A DNA stretch of 64,000 bases from Pseudomonadales bacterium. GTDB lineage: Bacteria; Pseudomonadota; Gammaproteobacteria; Pseudomonadales; UBA5518. The notes below the pieces were generated by a model, which worked only from the letters and a program-made list of their open reading frames with translations, was not told the origin of the DNA and did no database searches. The stretch is from NCBI GenBank assembly GCA_024234165.1, contig JACKOP010000004.1, forward strand, positions 1 to 64,000. Direction: 5' to 3'. Positions 32,654-41,650 of the stretch are shown here, piece by piece (position 1 is the stretch's first letter; each line of letters opens with the position of its first letter). Position numbers and translations under genes: made by a program.

Positions 32654-35563
32654 TCAGCCCACCTGCACCGCGTCGATGCGATCTGCAGCCGAAGCGACCT
32701 TTTCCACTTCCACACGTGTGGCGCGATCGGTGGAGCCCGGTGTGAACTCGGCCGGACGCGCCTGGATATGAAAGTAGCCTCCTGCCAGTTGCAGCGGGTT
32801 GATCGGGTTCGGCGTCACCGCGGTGTAGCTGACGCGACCCTTGCTCATGTGCGGCTCCCACGCGTGGTAGACCGTCACCTGTCCGGGGCGATGCGCCGCT
32901 GCAACCTTCGCCATCAGCTCGGTGGAAGAAACGTCGTTGAACAGCCGCACCTGGTCGCCGTCGGCGATGCCGCGTGCCGCTGCATCCTCCACACTGATGA
33001 AGATCACCGGCTGGCCACGATTGAGCTGCTGCATGAACCGCTGGTCACGCCAGCTCGAGTGAATCGACCAGCGTGTGTGTCCACCGGTGAGATGCAGCGG
33101 GTAGTTGCCACCAATCGCCGGCTGCTCCTTGTGTACCGGCAACGTTTCACCAAGCTCTTCGTAGAACGGATGGTCGATGCAGAACTGCATGCGACGGGTC
33201 ATCGTCGGCCACGGCATTTTCTTCTCCGTATGCCACAGGCCTGCGGTGATCGTGTCGTGCTCGCTCACGTCGGTGGCGTTGCCGACCGTGAGGTAATCGT
33301 TTTCCGGCAGCGACGTGAAGCGCTGGAAACCCTTCTTCTTCAGTTGCTCCCAGTTCACGTCACCGACGTTGGTCGATACGTCGAGGATCAGATCGAGGAA
33401 CTCCTCGATATTGCCTTCGTGGTAACGACCACCGAAGGTGAACTCGTCGTAAACGTCGAAGCTGCGCTCCTCTCCGTGGCGGTCACGGAAATGCGTCAGG
33501 CCGCGCTCGCCTGCGCGGCGCTGGATCGCCTTCAGCAACAGGCAATGGATTTCCCAGTCGGCCTTGGCCTCGCCGACCGGTTCGGCAGCACGCGTGACGA
33601 CCTGCGAGAACGGCGACAACGGCGTCGCCCACGTGATGTCGTCCTTCTCGTACCAGGCCGCGGCGGGCAGCACGTAGTCGCTGTAAAGCGCGGTCGAACT
33701 CATGCGCCAGTCCATCGTGACCAGCAGGTCCAGCTTCGGCAGAAGGCGCTCGCGAGCCTTGTCGGAGGCGCGGAAGCGTCGCAGGATGTTGCCACCGGCT
33801 TCCATGAAGATGCGCGGACGGTGCGGCTGACGCTGCTGCCACCCCTTCTCGAGCGCCTCGTCCATATAGGACGCCAGCGGCCGCTTCATCTCCTTGTCCC
33901 ACTTCTCGGTTTCGCCGTAGGTATCCTCCATCCCGCCCTGGTGATACATCCAGATCAGCGTTGCCAGGGAATCCCCCCCCCGGTAACTCCGACGCCCCAT
34001 CTCGTACATGATCATCTCGGAGGTATAACCCTCCCATTTCAGCTTCAGGATCTCCGGCGCCATCTTCAGGCCGAGCGCAGCCAGCGCGATCTTCGGCGAA
34101 CGCTGGCCGCTCGCCGCCGCCAGCGAACCGACGGCATCGACTGACATGTACGGGAAGCCCATGTAGCCGGCACCCTTGCGCCCCATCTGTCCGGCAAGGG
34201 CGAAACACAGGATCTGCGCGCGCTCCATTTCGATGCCGTGGTAGAACTTCGAGAAGTTCGATTGCGTGACACAGGTCGCGGCACGCGCCTTCGCAAGTTG
34301 GCGGGCAAGACCGCGGATCGTGTCGGGGCTGGTGCTACAGATCGTCGTTGCCTGTTCCGGCGTGTACTGCTGCAGGTGCTTGCGCAGGCGCGCAAACACC
34401 GGCGTCACGCGCAGTGTGCCGTTCAGACCAGAAACCTCGAACTCGCCCTCCAGGTCCGGATCGAGTCCGTCGAGCGCGAGCGTCTTCTGCTCCACCATCG
34501 TGACGCCCTTGCCGGCAGCATCATGCACGTAGAAGCGGTCTTCGGCCCCCTCCTTCACCAGGTCGGACTCGCGCAGGAAGCGTCCCGAATCGGTGTGCAC
34601 CAGCAACGGCAGGTCGGTCTGCTCCTTCACGAAGGCGGCATTGTAGATGCCTTCCTCGATCATCACGTGCGCCATCGACAGTCCGAGTGCGGCGTCGGTG
34701 GCCACCTTGACCGGCACCCACTGGTCTGCGTGCACCGCCGAGGCCGAGAAGTCCGGAGAGATGGTGATGATCCTTGCGCCGTTGTAGCGCGCCTCGAGCA
34801 TGAAGTGCGCGTTCGGAATCTGCGTGTAGATCGGATTGCCACCCCAGATCATGATCAGGTCGGAATGGAAGAGATCGTCCGAGGAGCTGCAGAACACCAT
34901 CTTGCCCATCGTGACGGCAACCCCCGGGCGGTGATCGCCGATCTCGGTGTTGTCGTCGAGCACCGGCGTGTCGAGCACCAGCGTGGTGCGCAGCATCCCC
35001 AGCCCGGCGCCACCGTTCGTCTGCGCCGTGCCCTGGTCCCAGACGATCGAGCCCGGACCGTCGTCACTCGTCATGACGTCGATCATGTGATCGGCGATGT
35101 CGTTCAGCGCCTGGTCCCAGCTCACGCGCTGCCAGGAACCGGCGCCGCGCTCGCCCACGCGCTTCAGCGGGTAACGCAGGCGCGACTCGTCGTACATGCG
35201 CTCGGAATAGCAGGCACCCTTCTGGCAACCACGCGGGTTGTAGTCGGGAATCTTCGGATCAATCGGCTCGTAGGTACCGGCCTGCTCCTCACGCCAGACC
35301 ACACCATCCTTCACGTAGACGTTCCAGTTGCAGCCGCGCTGGTACCAGCAGTTCACGAAGTGTGTTCCCTTCGCAACGCTGTCCCATTTCCACTTGCCCC
35401 GATAGACGTCCTCGAAGCCGCTGTAGGTAACCTCGGGGAAATCGAACGGGCTGGTCTCGGCCTCGGCCGCGTGTACGCCATTCCAGCGCAGATGCATCAG
35501 CGAAAGCGCCATCGCACCGCCAGCGCCGCGCAGGAAACCGCGTCGGGTGATCGTCGTGTTCAT
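32654..35563 (-). CDS. Molybdopterin oxidoreductase alpha subunit, ethylbenzene dehydrogenase / steroid C25 dehydrogenase type
   Basis: A 969-residue class II DMSO-reductase-family protein from ATG 35563 with AGGAG upstream. The twin-arginine leader TRRGFLRGAGGAMALSL means Tat export of the folded complex. The Fe-S cluster site is H68, C72, C78 and C113 (HFVNCWYQRGC...RGC), with His as first ligand as in NarG and EbdA. D210 in NTEIGDHRPG is the expected molybdenum ligand. Later motifs are MIWGGNPIYTQIPNAHF, QSNFSKFYHGIEMERA and GGHTRWSIHSSWRDQ. Length and motifs fit enzymes that hydroxylate a hydrocarbon C-H bond with water (ethylbenzene, p-cymene, sterol C25). Selenate, chlorate and dimethylsulfide enzymes are more distant options. 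Substrate is not determinable by eye. Confidence 0.88.
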   Translation of the reverse strand: MNTTITRRGFLRGAGGAMALSLMHLRWNGVHAAEAETSPFDFPEVTYSGFEDVYRGKWKWDSVAKGTHFVNCWYQRGCNWNVYVKDGVVWREEQAGTYEPIDPKIPDYNPRGCQKGACYSERMYDESRLRYPLKRVGERGAGSWQRVSWDQALNDIADHMIDVMTSDDGPGSIVWDQGTAQTNGGAGLGMLRTTLVLDTPVLDDNTEIGDHRPGVAVTMGKMVFCSSSDDLFHSDLIMIWGGNPIYTQIPNAHFMLEARYNGARIITISPDFSASAVHADQWVPVKVATDAALGLSMAHVMIEEGIYNAAFVKEQTDLPLLVHTDSGRFLRESDLVKEGAEDRFYVHDAAGKGVTMVEQKTLALDGLDPDLEGEFEVSGLNGTLRVTPVFARLRKHLQQYTPEQATTICSTSPDTIRGLARQLAKARAATCVTQSNFSKFYHGIEMERAQILCFALAGQMGRKGAGYMGFPYMSVDAVGSLAAASGQRSPKIALAALGLKMAPEILKLKWEGYTSEMIMYEMGRRSYRGGDSLATLIWMYHQGGMEDTYGETEKWDKEMKRPLASYMDEALEKGWQQRQPHRPRIFMEAGGNILRRFRASDKARERLLPKLDLLVTMDWRMSSTALYSDYVLPAAAWYEKDDITWATPLSPFSQVVTRAAEPVGEAKADWEIHCLLLKAIQRRAGERGLTHFRDRHGEERSFDVYDEFTFGGRYHEGNIEEFLDLILDVSTNVGDVNWEQLKKKGFQRFTSLPENDYLTVGNATDVSEHDTITAGLWHTEKKMPWPTMTRRMQFCIDHPFYEELGETLPVHKEQPAIGGNYPLHLTGGHTRWSIHSSWRDQRFMQQLNRGQPVIFISVEDAAARGIADGDQVRLFNDVSSTELMAKVAAAHRPGQVTVYHAWEPHMSKGRVSYTAVTPNPINPLQLAGGYFHIQARPAEFTPGSTDRATRVEVEKVASAADRIDAVQVG

Positions 35564-35585
35564 CGCTGCACTCCTCTTGCCGGTT

Positions 35586-36656
35586 TCAGAGCTCTGCGGG
35601 ATCCACCGTGAAATCGGGGAAAATGTCCTCGGGCCACTTGTAGACGATCAGCGTGTCCATCAGCTCGGACGCTTCGCCGCGTGCCTTCTTTTCCTTCTCG
35701 GCCTTGATCAGTTCCAGCACTTCGTTCACGCGCGGGCCGAACAGGCCCTCGAGGTATTCGAGCGGAATGCGCGGCTTCGACGGATCGGCGTTGCCGTTGG
35801 CATCGATGCTCGGCGGCGACAGCGGTGGTACGTAATAGACGTTCGGCTGGGTGCCGTATTCCTCGTGCAGCGGCAGCGCGACCTTCCACTTGTGGACCAG
35901 CTTGTGGATCGGGCCGTTCTCGTCATCGAGGTAGCCAACGAAACGCAAACGCCCGGGGCACTGGCGTGCACACGCCGGAGCAACCCCCTTCTCGACACGC
36001 GGGAAACAGAAGATGCACTTCTGCGTGATGTCGCGCACGTGGTTGTAGTAGATGCGCTTGTACGGGCAGGCTTCCATGCAGAAACGGAAACCCTTGCACT
36101 GCTTGTCGTTGATCAGGACGATGCCGTCCTCGTCGCGCTTGTAGATCGCTCCGCGCGGGCAGGCCTCGAGGCAGGCCGGATGCGTGCAGTGGTTGCAGAT
36201 GCGCGGCATATAGAAGAAGTGCGAATTCGGGTACTCGCCGCCGCCTTCGTCCTCGTCCCAGTTCGGCCCCCAGCCCGGCTTGCTGCCATCGGGGTTGGTC
36301 GGTTTGAGGTAGGTCTGTATTCCCTCGCCGCCGTAGAACACTTCATCCTTGTTGAACTGCCACGCATCGCCGGTCTCATCGCGCAGCGGAATGCGGCTCG
36401 GGTTCGGCTCGCCATCCGCCTTCCAGCCCCCCCCCATGCCTTCCCAGTCCTTCGGCGTTCCCTTGCCTGGCATCGTGTTCACGACCGCCCACCACTGGTG
36501 CTCCATCCCCTCCTCGCGCGTCCACTGCCGCTTGCACGAGATCGTGCAGGTCTGGCAGCCGAGGCATTTGTTGAGGTCGAAGACCATCGCCAACTGGCGT
36601 TTCGGCGTTACGACCTTGCCGCCGAGTCTGCGACCCGTGTTGGTTCGAGTGCTCAC
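35586..36656 (-). CDS. Iron-sulfur beta subunit of the molybdoenzyme (EbdB/NarH type)
   Basis: A 356-residue protein. The start is GTG 36656 (VSTRTNTGRRLGGKVV) after GGGGAGG; no ATG is better placed. Four cysteine groups hold four clusters: CLGCQTCTISC, CNHCTHPACLEACP, CKGFRFCMEACP and CIFCFPRVEKGVAPACARQC. In the third group one position is Phe, as expected for the 3Fe-4S cluster in this family. It passes electrons from the alpha to the gamma subunit. It has no leader of its own, so it should be carried out with the alpha subunit by the Tat system. The gene lies 22 bases upstream of alpha and 19 bases downstream of gamma. Confidence 0.92.
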   Translation of the reverse strand: MSTRTNTGRRLGGKVVTPKRQLAMVFDLNKCLGCQTCTISCKRQWTREEGMEHQWWAVVNTMPGKGTPKDWEGMGGGWKADGEPNPSRIPLRDETGDAWQFNKDEVFYGGEGIQTYLKPTNPDGSKPGWGPNWDEDEGGGEYPNSHFFYMPRICNHCTHPACLEACPRGAIYKRDEDGIVLINDKQCKGFRFCMEACPYKRIYYNHVRDITQKCIFCFPRVEKGVAPACARQCPGRLRFVGYLDDENGPIHKLVHKWKVALPLHEEYGTQPNVYYVPPLSPPSIDANGNADPSKPRIPLEYLEGLFGPRVNEVLELIKAEKEKKARGEASELMDTLIVYKWPEDIFPDFTVDPAEL

Positions 36657-36675
36657 GTCGTACCTCCCCGGCCCC

Positions 36676-37323
36676 TCAGGCCTCGATTGCCAGTTCCAGC
36701 CACTGCGGGGCAAATGCCTTGATCCCCGCGCGCTCCAGGTTGCTGCCTTCCCACACCGCAAACGTGGTGCGCAGGTTCTGCCCGGCCTCGAGCTGCACCG
36801 ACTCGGTCGCGTGCGCCTCGACACGCAGCGCCCGGCGCAGCACCACCGTCCAGTATTCGCCGTCGTGCACGGCACGGGCCGTGATCGCGGTGTCATCGAC
36901 CACACGCGAACTGCCGATGCCATGCGCCACATCGCTGCGCGCACGTTCGGGATGATCGGCACGCCAGTACCAGAGGTTCACCGGCTGCCCCGATGCGCCC
37001 ATGAACAATGGCGCATCGGCCACCAGCGGAAACAGCATCGCGGCTGCATCCGGGAAATCGGTGTTTTCGAAACGCGCCGCATTCTTTACCGGGTCGCGCC
37101 AGTGCAGCCGGAACGCGATCGAAGCACCATCGTGCGCTCCGCGCACCTCGAGTGCCGCAATCGATCCGTAGACCTGGTCGCGCCACTTGGTCGCGATATA
37201 ACGGGTTGGCTGCATCGCGGCCGGCGCGGGCATCAGCTTCACCGTCTCCCCGGCGATATCACTCCATCCGGGCGCCCCCGGATCGGCCAGCGCGTCGACG
37301 GCGCTCGTCCTGCGGATCAGCAT
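36676..37323 (-). CDS. Heme b-binding gamma subunit of the molybdoenzyme (EbdC/DdhC type)
   Basis: A 215-residue protein from ATG 37323 behind a strong GGAGGTAAT site. It matches the ethylbenzene dehydrogenase gamma family by segments such as YGSIAALEVRGAHDG, FRLHWRDPVKN, FMGASGQPVNLWYWRAD and GEYWTVVLRRAL. M108 in LFMGA is a plausible axial heme ligand, with a C-terminal Lys as the other in the family. A clear Sec leader is not visible, although EbdC-type subunits are periplasmic. The gene is first in the operon, giving the order gamma-beta-alpha, unlike the alpha-beta-gamma-delta order of the ebd genes. It would deliver electrons to a periplasmic cytochrome. Confidence 0.83.
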   Translation of the reverse strand: MLIRRTSAVDALADPGAPGWSDIAGETVKLMPAPAAMQPTRYIATKWRDQVYGSIAALEVRGAHDGASIAFRLHWRDPVKNAARFENTDFPDAAAMLFPLVADAPLFMGASGQPVNLWYWRADHPERARSDVAHGIGSSRVVDDTAITARAVHDGEYWTVVLRRALRVEAHATESVQLEAGQNLRTTFAVWEGSNLERAGIKAFAPQWLELAIEA

Positions 37324-37396
37324 GGATTACCTCCTGTGAGCGGTCGGCAGCGGTCAGCCAAAAACACATAGCAAGCACTCGGTATTTTTTACCACG

Positions 37397-37415
37397 ATTG
37401 CCATCCGCTGGCAAT
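37397..37415. promoter_or_regulatory. Inverted repeat upstream of the molybdoenzyme operon
   Basis: A perfect 7-bp inverted repeat, ATTGCCA (37397-37403) and TGGCAAT (37409-37415) with a 5-base spacer, lies 74-92 bases upstream of the gamma-subunit ATG. The adjacent stretch, GGTAAAAAATACC on the minus strand, is the only AT-rich part of the gap and could contain the promoter. It is a candidate regulator site; no regulator gene is in the operon. Confidence 0.4.
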
Positions 37416-37502
37416 TGAGCCAGATCATCGTTTCAGCGAATCGTGGTGTTGGCGCGACCTGATGGCGCCGAGGACTCCGCTGCGGCCTACCCGAGTCGGC
37501 CC

Positions 37503-39599
37503 TCAGCCGCGCCGTGGCTTGCGGGCACCCGCGGAGCCGCGCGGACCCTTCGCTCCGTGTTCCTTCGCCGCGGATGTGCGCTGCGGCGTGCGACGCCGTA
37601 TCGGGTCGTTACCGCTGCGCGATTCATCGCGCGGCTCACGTCGCGGCGGGCGGGCCTCATCACGCGATTCACGTCGCGGCGGGCGCACTTCATCACGCGG
37701 CTCGCGTCGCGGCGGGCGCGTTTCATCACGTGATTCACGTCGTGGCGGACGCGTTTCATCACGCGGGCGACGCGCGTCGGACCGAAAATCAGGTGCACGC
37801 GCCTTGCGCTGGCGCTCGGGGCGAACGGCCACTGCTTCGGCGTCCTCTCCGCTCGTGATGCGGCGCACCTCCAGCGCTTGCTGCATCACGCGCGTCTTGC
37901 GCAATACCCCAAGCACCTCATGTGGCAGATCGGCTGGCAGGCCGACGACGCTGTAGTCCTCGTGCAGATCGATACGGCCGATCTCGCGGCTCGAGAGCCC
38001 GCCCTCATTGGCGATCGCCCCGACGATCTCGCGCGGTGTGACCCCATGCACACGACCGACCTCGATCCGGTACGCGACCAACTCGCCATGCGGTGTGCGT
38101 TGTGGTGTGCGCCCGGCACGCACGTCCCTCGCGGGCGCGTCGTCTGCCGCACGCCGCACATCGCGCTTGTCCGCGAAGCGGCGCTGTACGGGCGCATCGT
38201 CGACATCGCGCCTGCGGCCCCGCTCGCGTCCATCGCCGGCATCACGGCGCATGCCGCCCCCGACCTCGTCCACATCGCGCTCGGCAAGACGCAGCGGCCG
38301 TGCCCGCTGCGCCATGAAGGCGAGCGCAGCGGCCACCCGCGTCAGATCACCGTCATGCTCGGCCGCGATCTGCTCGGCAACGTCGGCAAAAAAATCCAGC
38401 GGTTCGTTTGCGATCACCTCCGCGACCTGGCGACGGAACTGCAGAACGCGTCGCCCGGCAACCGCTTCACGACTCGGCAGCGTGAGCGGCTCGATCACCG
38501 CGCGCGTGACACGTTCGATCGTGCGCAGCATCCGGAACTCGCGTGGTGCGACGAACAGGATTGCAGTGCCCTCGCGCCCTGCGCGCCCGGTACGCCCGAT
38601 GCGATGCACGTAGGCTTCGGTGTCGTACGGGATGTCGTAATTGATCACATGACTGATGCGTGCGACATCGATTCCGCGCGCCGCCACATCGGTGGCAACC
38701 ACGATATCGAGCGCGCCGTTGCGCAACTGCTCCACCACCCTCTCGCGCATCTGCTGGTTCATGTCGCCATGCAGTGCCGCAACCGCATACCCGCGCGCAC
38801 CGAGCCGATCGGCAAGCTCGTCAGTGGCAGTCTTGGTACGCACGAACACCAGCGCTGCATCCAGGTTCTCCTCGACTTCGAGGATACGCGTCAGCGCGTC
38901 GAGCTTGTTGGTGCCACTCACCTGCCAGTAGCGCTGGCGGATCGCCGCCACCGTACGCGTAGCCGCCTTGATCCGTACCTCGCAGGGCTCGCGCATATGC
39001 GTGCGCGCGACACGCCGGATCGGCTCGGCCATGGTCGCCGAGAACAGCGCCGTCTGACGCTCGGGTGGCGTGTGCGCGAGGATCCATTCCACATCGTCGA
39101 TGAACCCCATGCGCAGCATCTCGTCTGCCTCGTCGAGTACCAGGGCAGCAAGCGCCCCGAGCTGCAGGCTGTTGCGCTCGATGTGATCCATCACGCGCCC
39201 GGGAGTACCCACGATCACATGCGCGCCACGACGCAACTGGCGCAACTGCAGCGACATGCTCTGACCGCCATAGACCGGTTGCACGACGAAACCGGGAAGG
39301 TGGTGCGCATACTTCTGGAACGCTTCGGCAACCTGGATCGCCAGCTCGCGCGTCGGCGTGAGGACCAGCACCTGCGGTTCACGCCGCGCGAGATCCAGCC
39401 TCTGCAGCAGTGGCAGCGCGAACGCTGCCGTCTTGCCGGTGCCGGTCTGTGCTTCGCCGAGCAAATCGCGGCCTGCGAGCAGCGGCGGGATACATGCCTG
39501 CTGGATCGGCGAGGGCGTTTCGTAGCCCACGTCAGCGAGGGCCTGCAGCAGGGGTGCGGACAATTCGAGCTCGGCAAACGAGCCAGTGACAGCGGTCAT
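37503..39599 (-). CDS. deaD: DEAD-box ATP-dependent RNA helicase (DeaD/CsdA type)
   Basis: A 698-residue helicase from ATG 39599 (MTAVTGSFAELELSAPLLQ). Motifs in order: Q motif TPSPIQQA, motif I AQTGTGKT, PTRELA, GG, TPGR, DEAD in LVLDEADEML, SAT, and in the second domain VATDVAARGIDV and HRIGRTGRAG. Residues about 540-620 form the DbpA RNA-binding domain (YRIEVGRVHGVTPREIVGAI). The C-terminal tail holds about five 11-residue units RDExRPPRRExS, which would be disordered and RNA-binding. It unwinds structured RNA in ribosome assembly and cold adaptation. A long 268-base leader separates it from the divergent gpsA, as is common for cold-shock helicases. Confidence 0.93.
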   Translation of the reverse strand: MTAVTGSFAELELSAPLLQALADVGYETPSPIQQACIPPLLAGRDLLGEAQTGTGKTAAFALPLLQRLDLARREPQVLVLTPTRELAIQVAEAFQKYAHHLPGFVVQPVYGGQSMSLQLRQLRRGAHVIVGTPGRVMDHIERNSLQLGALAALVLDEADEMLRMGFIDDVEWILAHTPPERQTALFSATMAEPIRRVARTHMREPCEVRIKAATRTVAAIRQRYWQVSGTNKLDALTRILEVEENLDAALVFVRTKTATDELADRLGARGYAVAALHGDMNQQMRERVVEQLRNGALDIVVATDVAARGIDVARISHVINYDIPYDTEAYVHRIGRTGRAGREGTAILFVAPREFRMLRTIERVTRAVIEPLTLPSREAVAGRRVLQFRRQVAEVIANEPLDFFADVAEQIAAEHDGDLTRVAAALAFMAQRARPLRLAERDVDEVGGGMRRDAGDGRERGRRRDVDDAPVQRRFADKRDVRRAADDAPARDVRAGRTPQRTPHGELVAYRIEVGRVHGVTPREIVGAIANEGGLSSREIGRIDLHEDYSVVGLPADLPHEVLGVLRKTRVMQQALEVRRITSGEDAEAVAVRPERQRKARAPDFRSDARRPRDETRPPRRESRDETRPPRREPRDEVRPPRRESRDEARPPRREPRDESRSGNDPIRRRTPQRTSAAKEHGAKGPRGSAGARKPRRG

Positions 39600-39867
39600 C
39601 GGGAAGATCTCTGGAACGGATGAACCGCACGGCGCAATGCCTGGTGCGGATGCGGGGGCGCAGAGTATGAACCACTCGCCCGCGATTGTTGACCACGGAT
39701 GCGCCGACTTACTGCCGCCGCCACGCTCGACAGCAGTGCATATCGGGCATTGCCTTCCGTGGCAGACCCAGGCCCCGTCCCACCAGCACCTGTCCTTGCA
39801 GCCACACCTGACAGCGGGCAATACTGCGCCGAGAAGCCATAACGGATGACAGACAGGAATGAGACGG

Positions 39868-40863
39868 ATGCGGGTCGGACTTCTGGGCGGCGGGTCGTGG
39901 GGCACCACGGTCGCATCACTGGTCGCTCGCAACGCACCGGCCCTGCTGTGGGCCCGCGATGCAGCCACCGTGGACGAGATCAACTCACGCCACACCAACG
40001 AGAAGTATCTGCCGGGGGCCCGACTGAATGATGGCCTGCGTGCAACCAGCGACATCGGCGAGGCGATCATCGATGCCGATGTGGTCGTGGTTGGCGTGCC
40101 GTCGCAGTACTTTCGCAGTGCGCTCGAGTCGATCCGCCCGCACATCCGGCCATGGGTGCCGGTGATCAGTCTCGCCAAGGGCCTCGAAACACCGAGCGGC
40201 AAGCGCATGACCGAAATCATCGCCGAAGTCCTGCCCGAGCATCCGGCCGGCGTGCTCACCGGCCCGAACCTTGCGCGCGAGATCATGGCAGGCTCCGCCG
40301 CCGCCAGCGTGATCGCGATGGAGGACCAGACGATCAACCGGGCACTGCAGCGCCTGTTCAGCAGCGGCCTGTTCCGCGTCTACACCAACGACGACGTGAT
40401 CGGTTGCGAGCTCGGCGGGGTACTGAAGAACGTGATCGCGATCGCCGTCGGCATGGGCGACGGCCAGGGCGCCGGAGACAATACCCGTGCGGCCCTGATC
40501 TGCCGTGGCCTGTCGGAAATCACGCGTCTCGGCGTGGCGATGGGCGGCAAGCCGGCGACCTTTGCCGGACTCGCGGGCGTCGGTGATCTGGTCGCGACCT
40601 GCACCAGCACGCAGAGCCGCAACCGCCACGTCGGCCTGGAACTCGCGCGCGGACGCACGATCGACGACGTCGTGGCCGGCATGTTCATGGTCGCCGAGGG
40701 CGTCAAGAGTGCGCCGGTCGTGATGGCGCTCGCCGAGCGTCACGGCGTCGACATGCCGCTCGCGCGCGAGGTCCATGACGTGGTGCGCGGACGCAGTACC
40801 GCCCGCAAGGCGTTCCGCGGCATGCTGCGCACCTCAGCCGGCGCCGAATCCGAAGCCGGCTGA
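39868..40863 (+). CDS. gpsA: Glycerol-3-phosphate dehydrogenase [NAD(P)+]
   Basis: A 331-residue enzyme. ATG 39868 (MRVGLLGGGSWGTTVASL) is preferred over ATG 39859 because AGGA is correctly spaced from it. The NAD(P) motif is GGGSWGT at the N-terminus, with ISLAKGLE and LTGPNLAREI following. The catalytic lysine is in GGVLKNVIAIAVGMG, and NTRAALICRGLSE is the substrate-binding signature. It reduces dihydroxyacetone phosphate to sn-glycerol 3-phosphate, the backbone of phospholipids. It is divergent from the helicase gene and convergent with cytochrome b561. Length and motifs are fully normal. Confidence 0.96.
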   Translation: MRVGLLGGGSWGTTVASLVARNAPALLWARDAATVDEINSRHTNEKYLPGARLNDGLRATSDIGEAIIDADVVVVGVPSQYFRSALESIRPHIRPWVPVISLAKGLETPSGKRMTEIIAEVLPEHPAGVLTGPNLAREIMAGSAAASVIAMEDQTINRALQRLFSSGLFRVYTNDDVIGCELGGVLKNVIAIAVGMGDGQGAGDNTRAALICRGLSEITRLGVAMGGKPATFAGLAGVGDLVATCTSTQSRNRHVGLELARGRTIDDVVAGMFMVAEGVKSAPVVMALAERHGVDMPLAREVHDVVRGRSTARKAFRGMLRTSAGAESEAG

Positions 40864-40884
40864 GCGAACCGTCACCAGCAGATC

Positions 40885-41439
40885 TCAGAGGGAACTGCGC
40901 TTGGCAGGCAGCATGCGCAGCAGCGTGTTGTCCTTCATGAAGTGATGATGGTACAGCGCGGCGACTGCATGCAGGCCGATCAGGTAATAGCCGAACTCGC
41001 CGACTGCCTTGTGCACGTCCTCGATCCGCTCGGCGAGCGCCTTGTCCGGACCGATCAAGGGCGGCAACTCCAGCCCGAAGAACGGCACCGGCTTGCCCTT
41101 GGCACTGACGATCAGCCAGCCGGCGATTGGCATGGCGATCATGAACACATACAGCGCAAGGTGCATCAATCGTGCGGCGAGCTCCATGCCGCGCCCCATC
41201 GGCGGCCTGATCTGCGGCGTGGGACCGGAGAAACGCGCCGCGATGCGTACGATGACCAGCAGTAATACCGAAATGCCGAACATGAAATGCAGCGCTTTCA
41301 TCAGTTCGCGCGGATCGCTCCCCTTGGGGAAAAACTCCCGCAGCTCGATCAGCGCATAGACCAAGACAAGCAACAGCAGCATCAGCCAGTGCAGCCCGAT
41401 CTGCAGCGAACCATAACGTTCCGTCGAATTTCTCCACAT
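40885..41439 (-). CDS. Cytochrome b561
   Basis: A 184-residue membrane protein from ATG 41439 (MWRNSTERYGSLQIGLHWLM). Four membrane helices are visible: LMLLLLVLVYALI, LHFMFGISVLLLVIVRIAA, MHLALYVFMIAMPIAGWLIV and YLIGLHAVAALYHH. Histidines for two b hemes are in GLHWL, ALHFMFG, LMHLAL and GLHAVAALYHHH, matching the bacterial b561 (CybB) pattern RxxxxxxxLHW. It would move electrons between quinone and periplasmic acceptors, in some species from superoxide. It is divergent from the sulfide:quinone oxidoreductase gene with a 211-base gap. No functional link between the two is shown. Confidence 0.9.
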   Translation of the reverse strand: MWRNSTERYGSLQIGLHWLMLLLLVLVYALIELREFFPKGSDPRELMKALHFMFGISVLLLVIVRIAARFSGPTPQIRPPMGRGMELAARLMHLALYVFMIAMPIAGWLIVSAKGKPVPFFGLELPPLIGPDKALAERIEDVHKAVGEFGYYLIGLHAVAALYHHHFMKDNTLLRMLPAKRSSL

Positions 41440-41650
41440 GCTTGCATCCCCTTTCCCGTTTTTTGAATCGCTGCCGATTATGCCCATATGACGGCCTGGG
41501 CAACCAGATGCGAAGTGAGCGCAATCGTGCACCGGGAGCATTAAGGCCCGATTAAGCAAGCACGCGCAGCCGGCCCCATGCGCGCCGTGCCGGCAAAGGC
41601 GTATCATCGAAGCCTGAATCGATAAGCGGCAGCGCGAGGAGGAACGGACA

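Noticed and set aside
37324..37420. Sigma-54 promoter before the molybdoenzyme operon
   Set aside because: A TGGC...TTGC pair occurs, but the GG to GC distance is too short for the -24/-12 consensus.
37878..39623. 581-codon plus-strand frame opposite the DEAD-box helicase
   Set aside because: The helicase motifs are complete on the minus strand; this frame is an antisense shadow.
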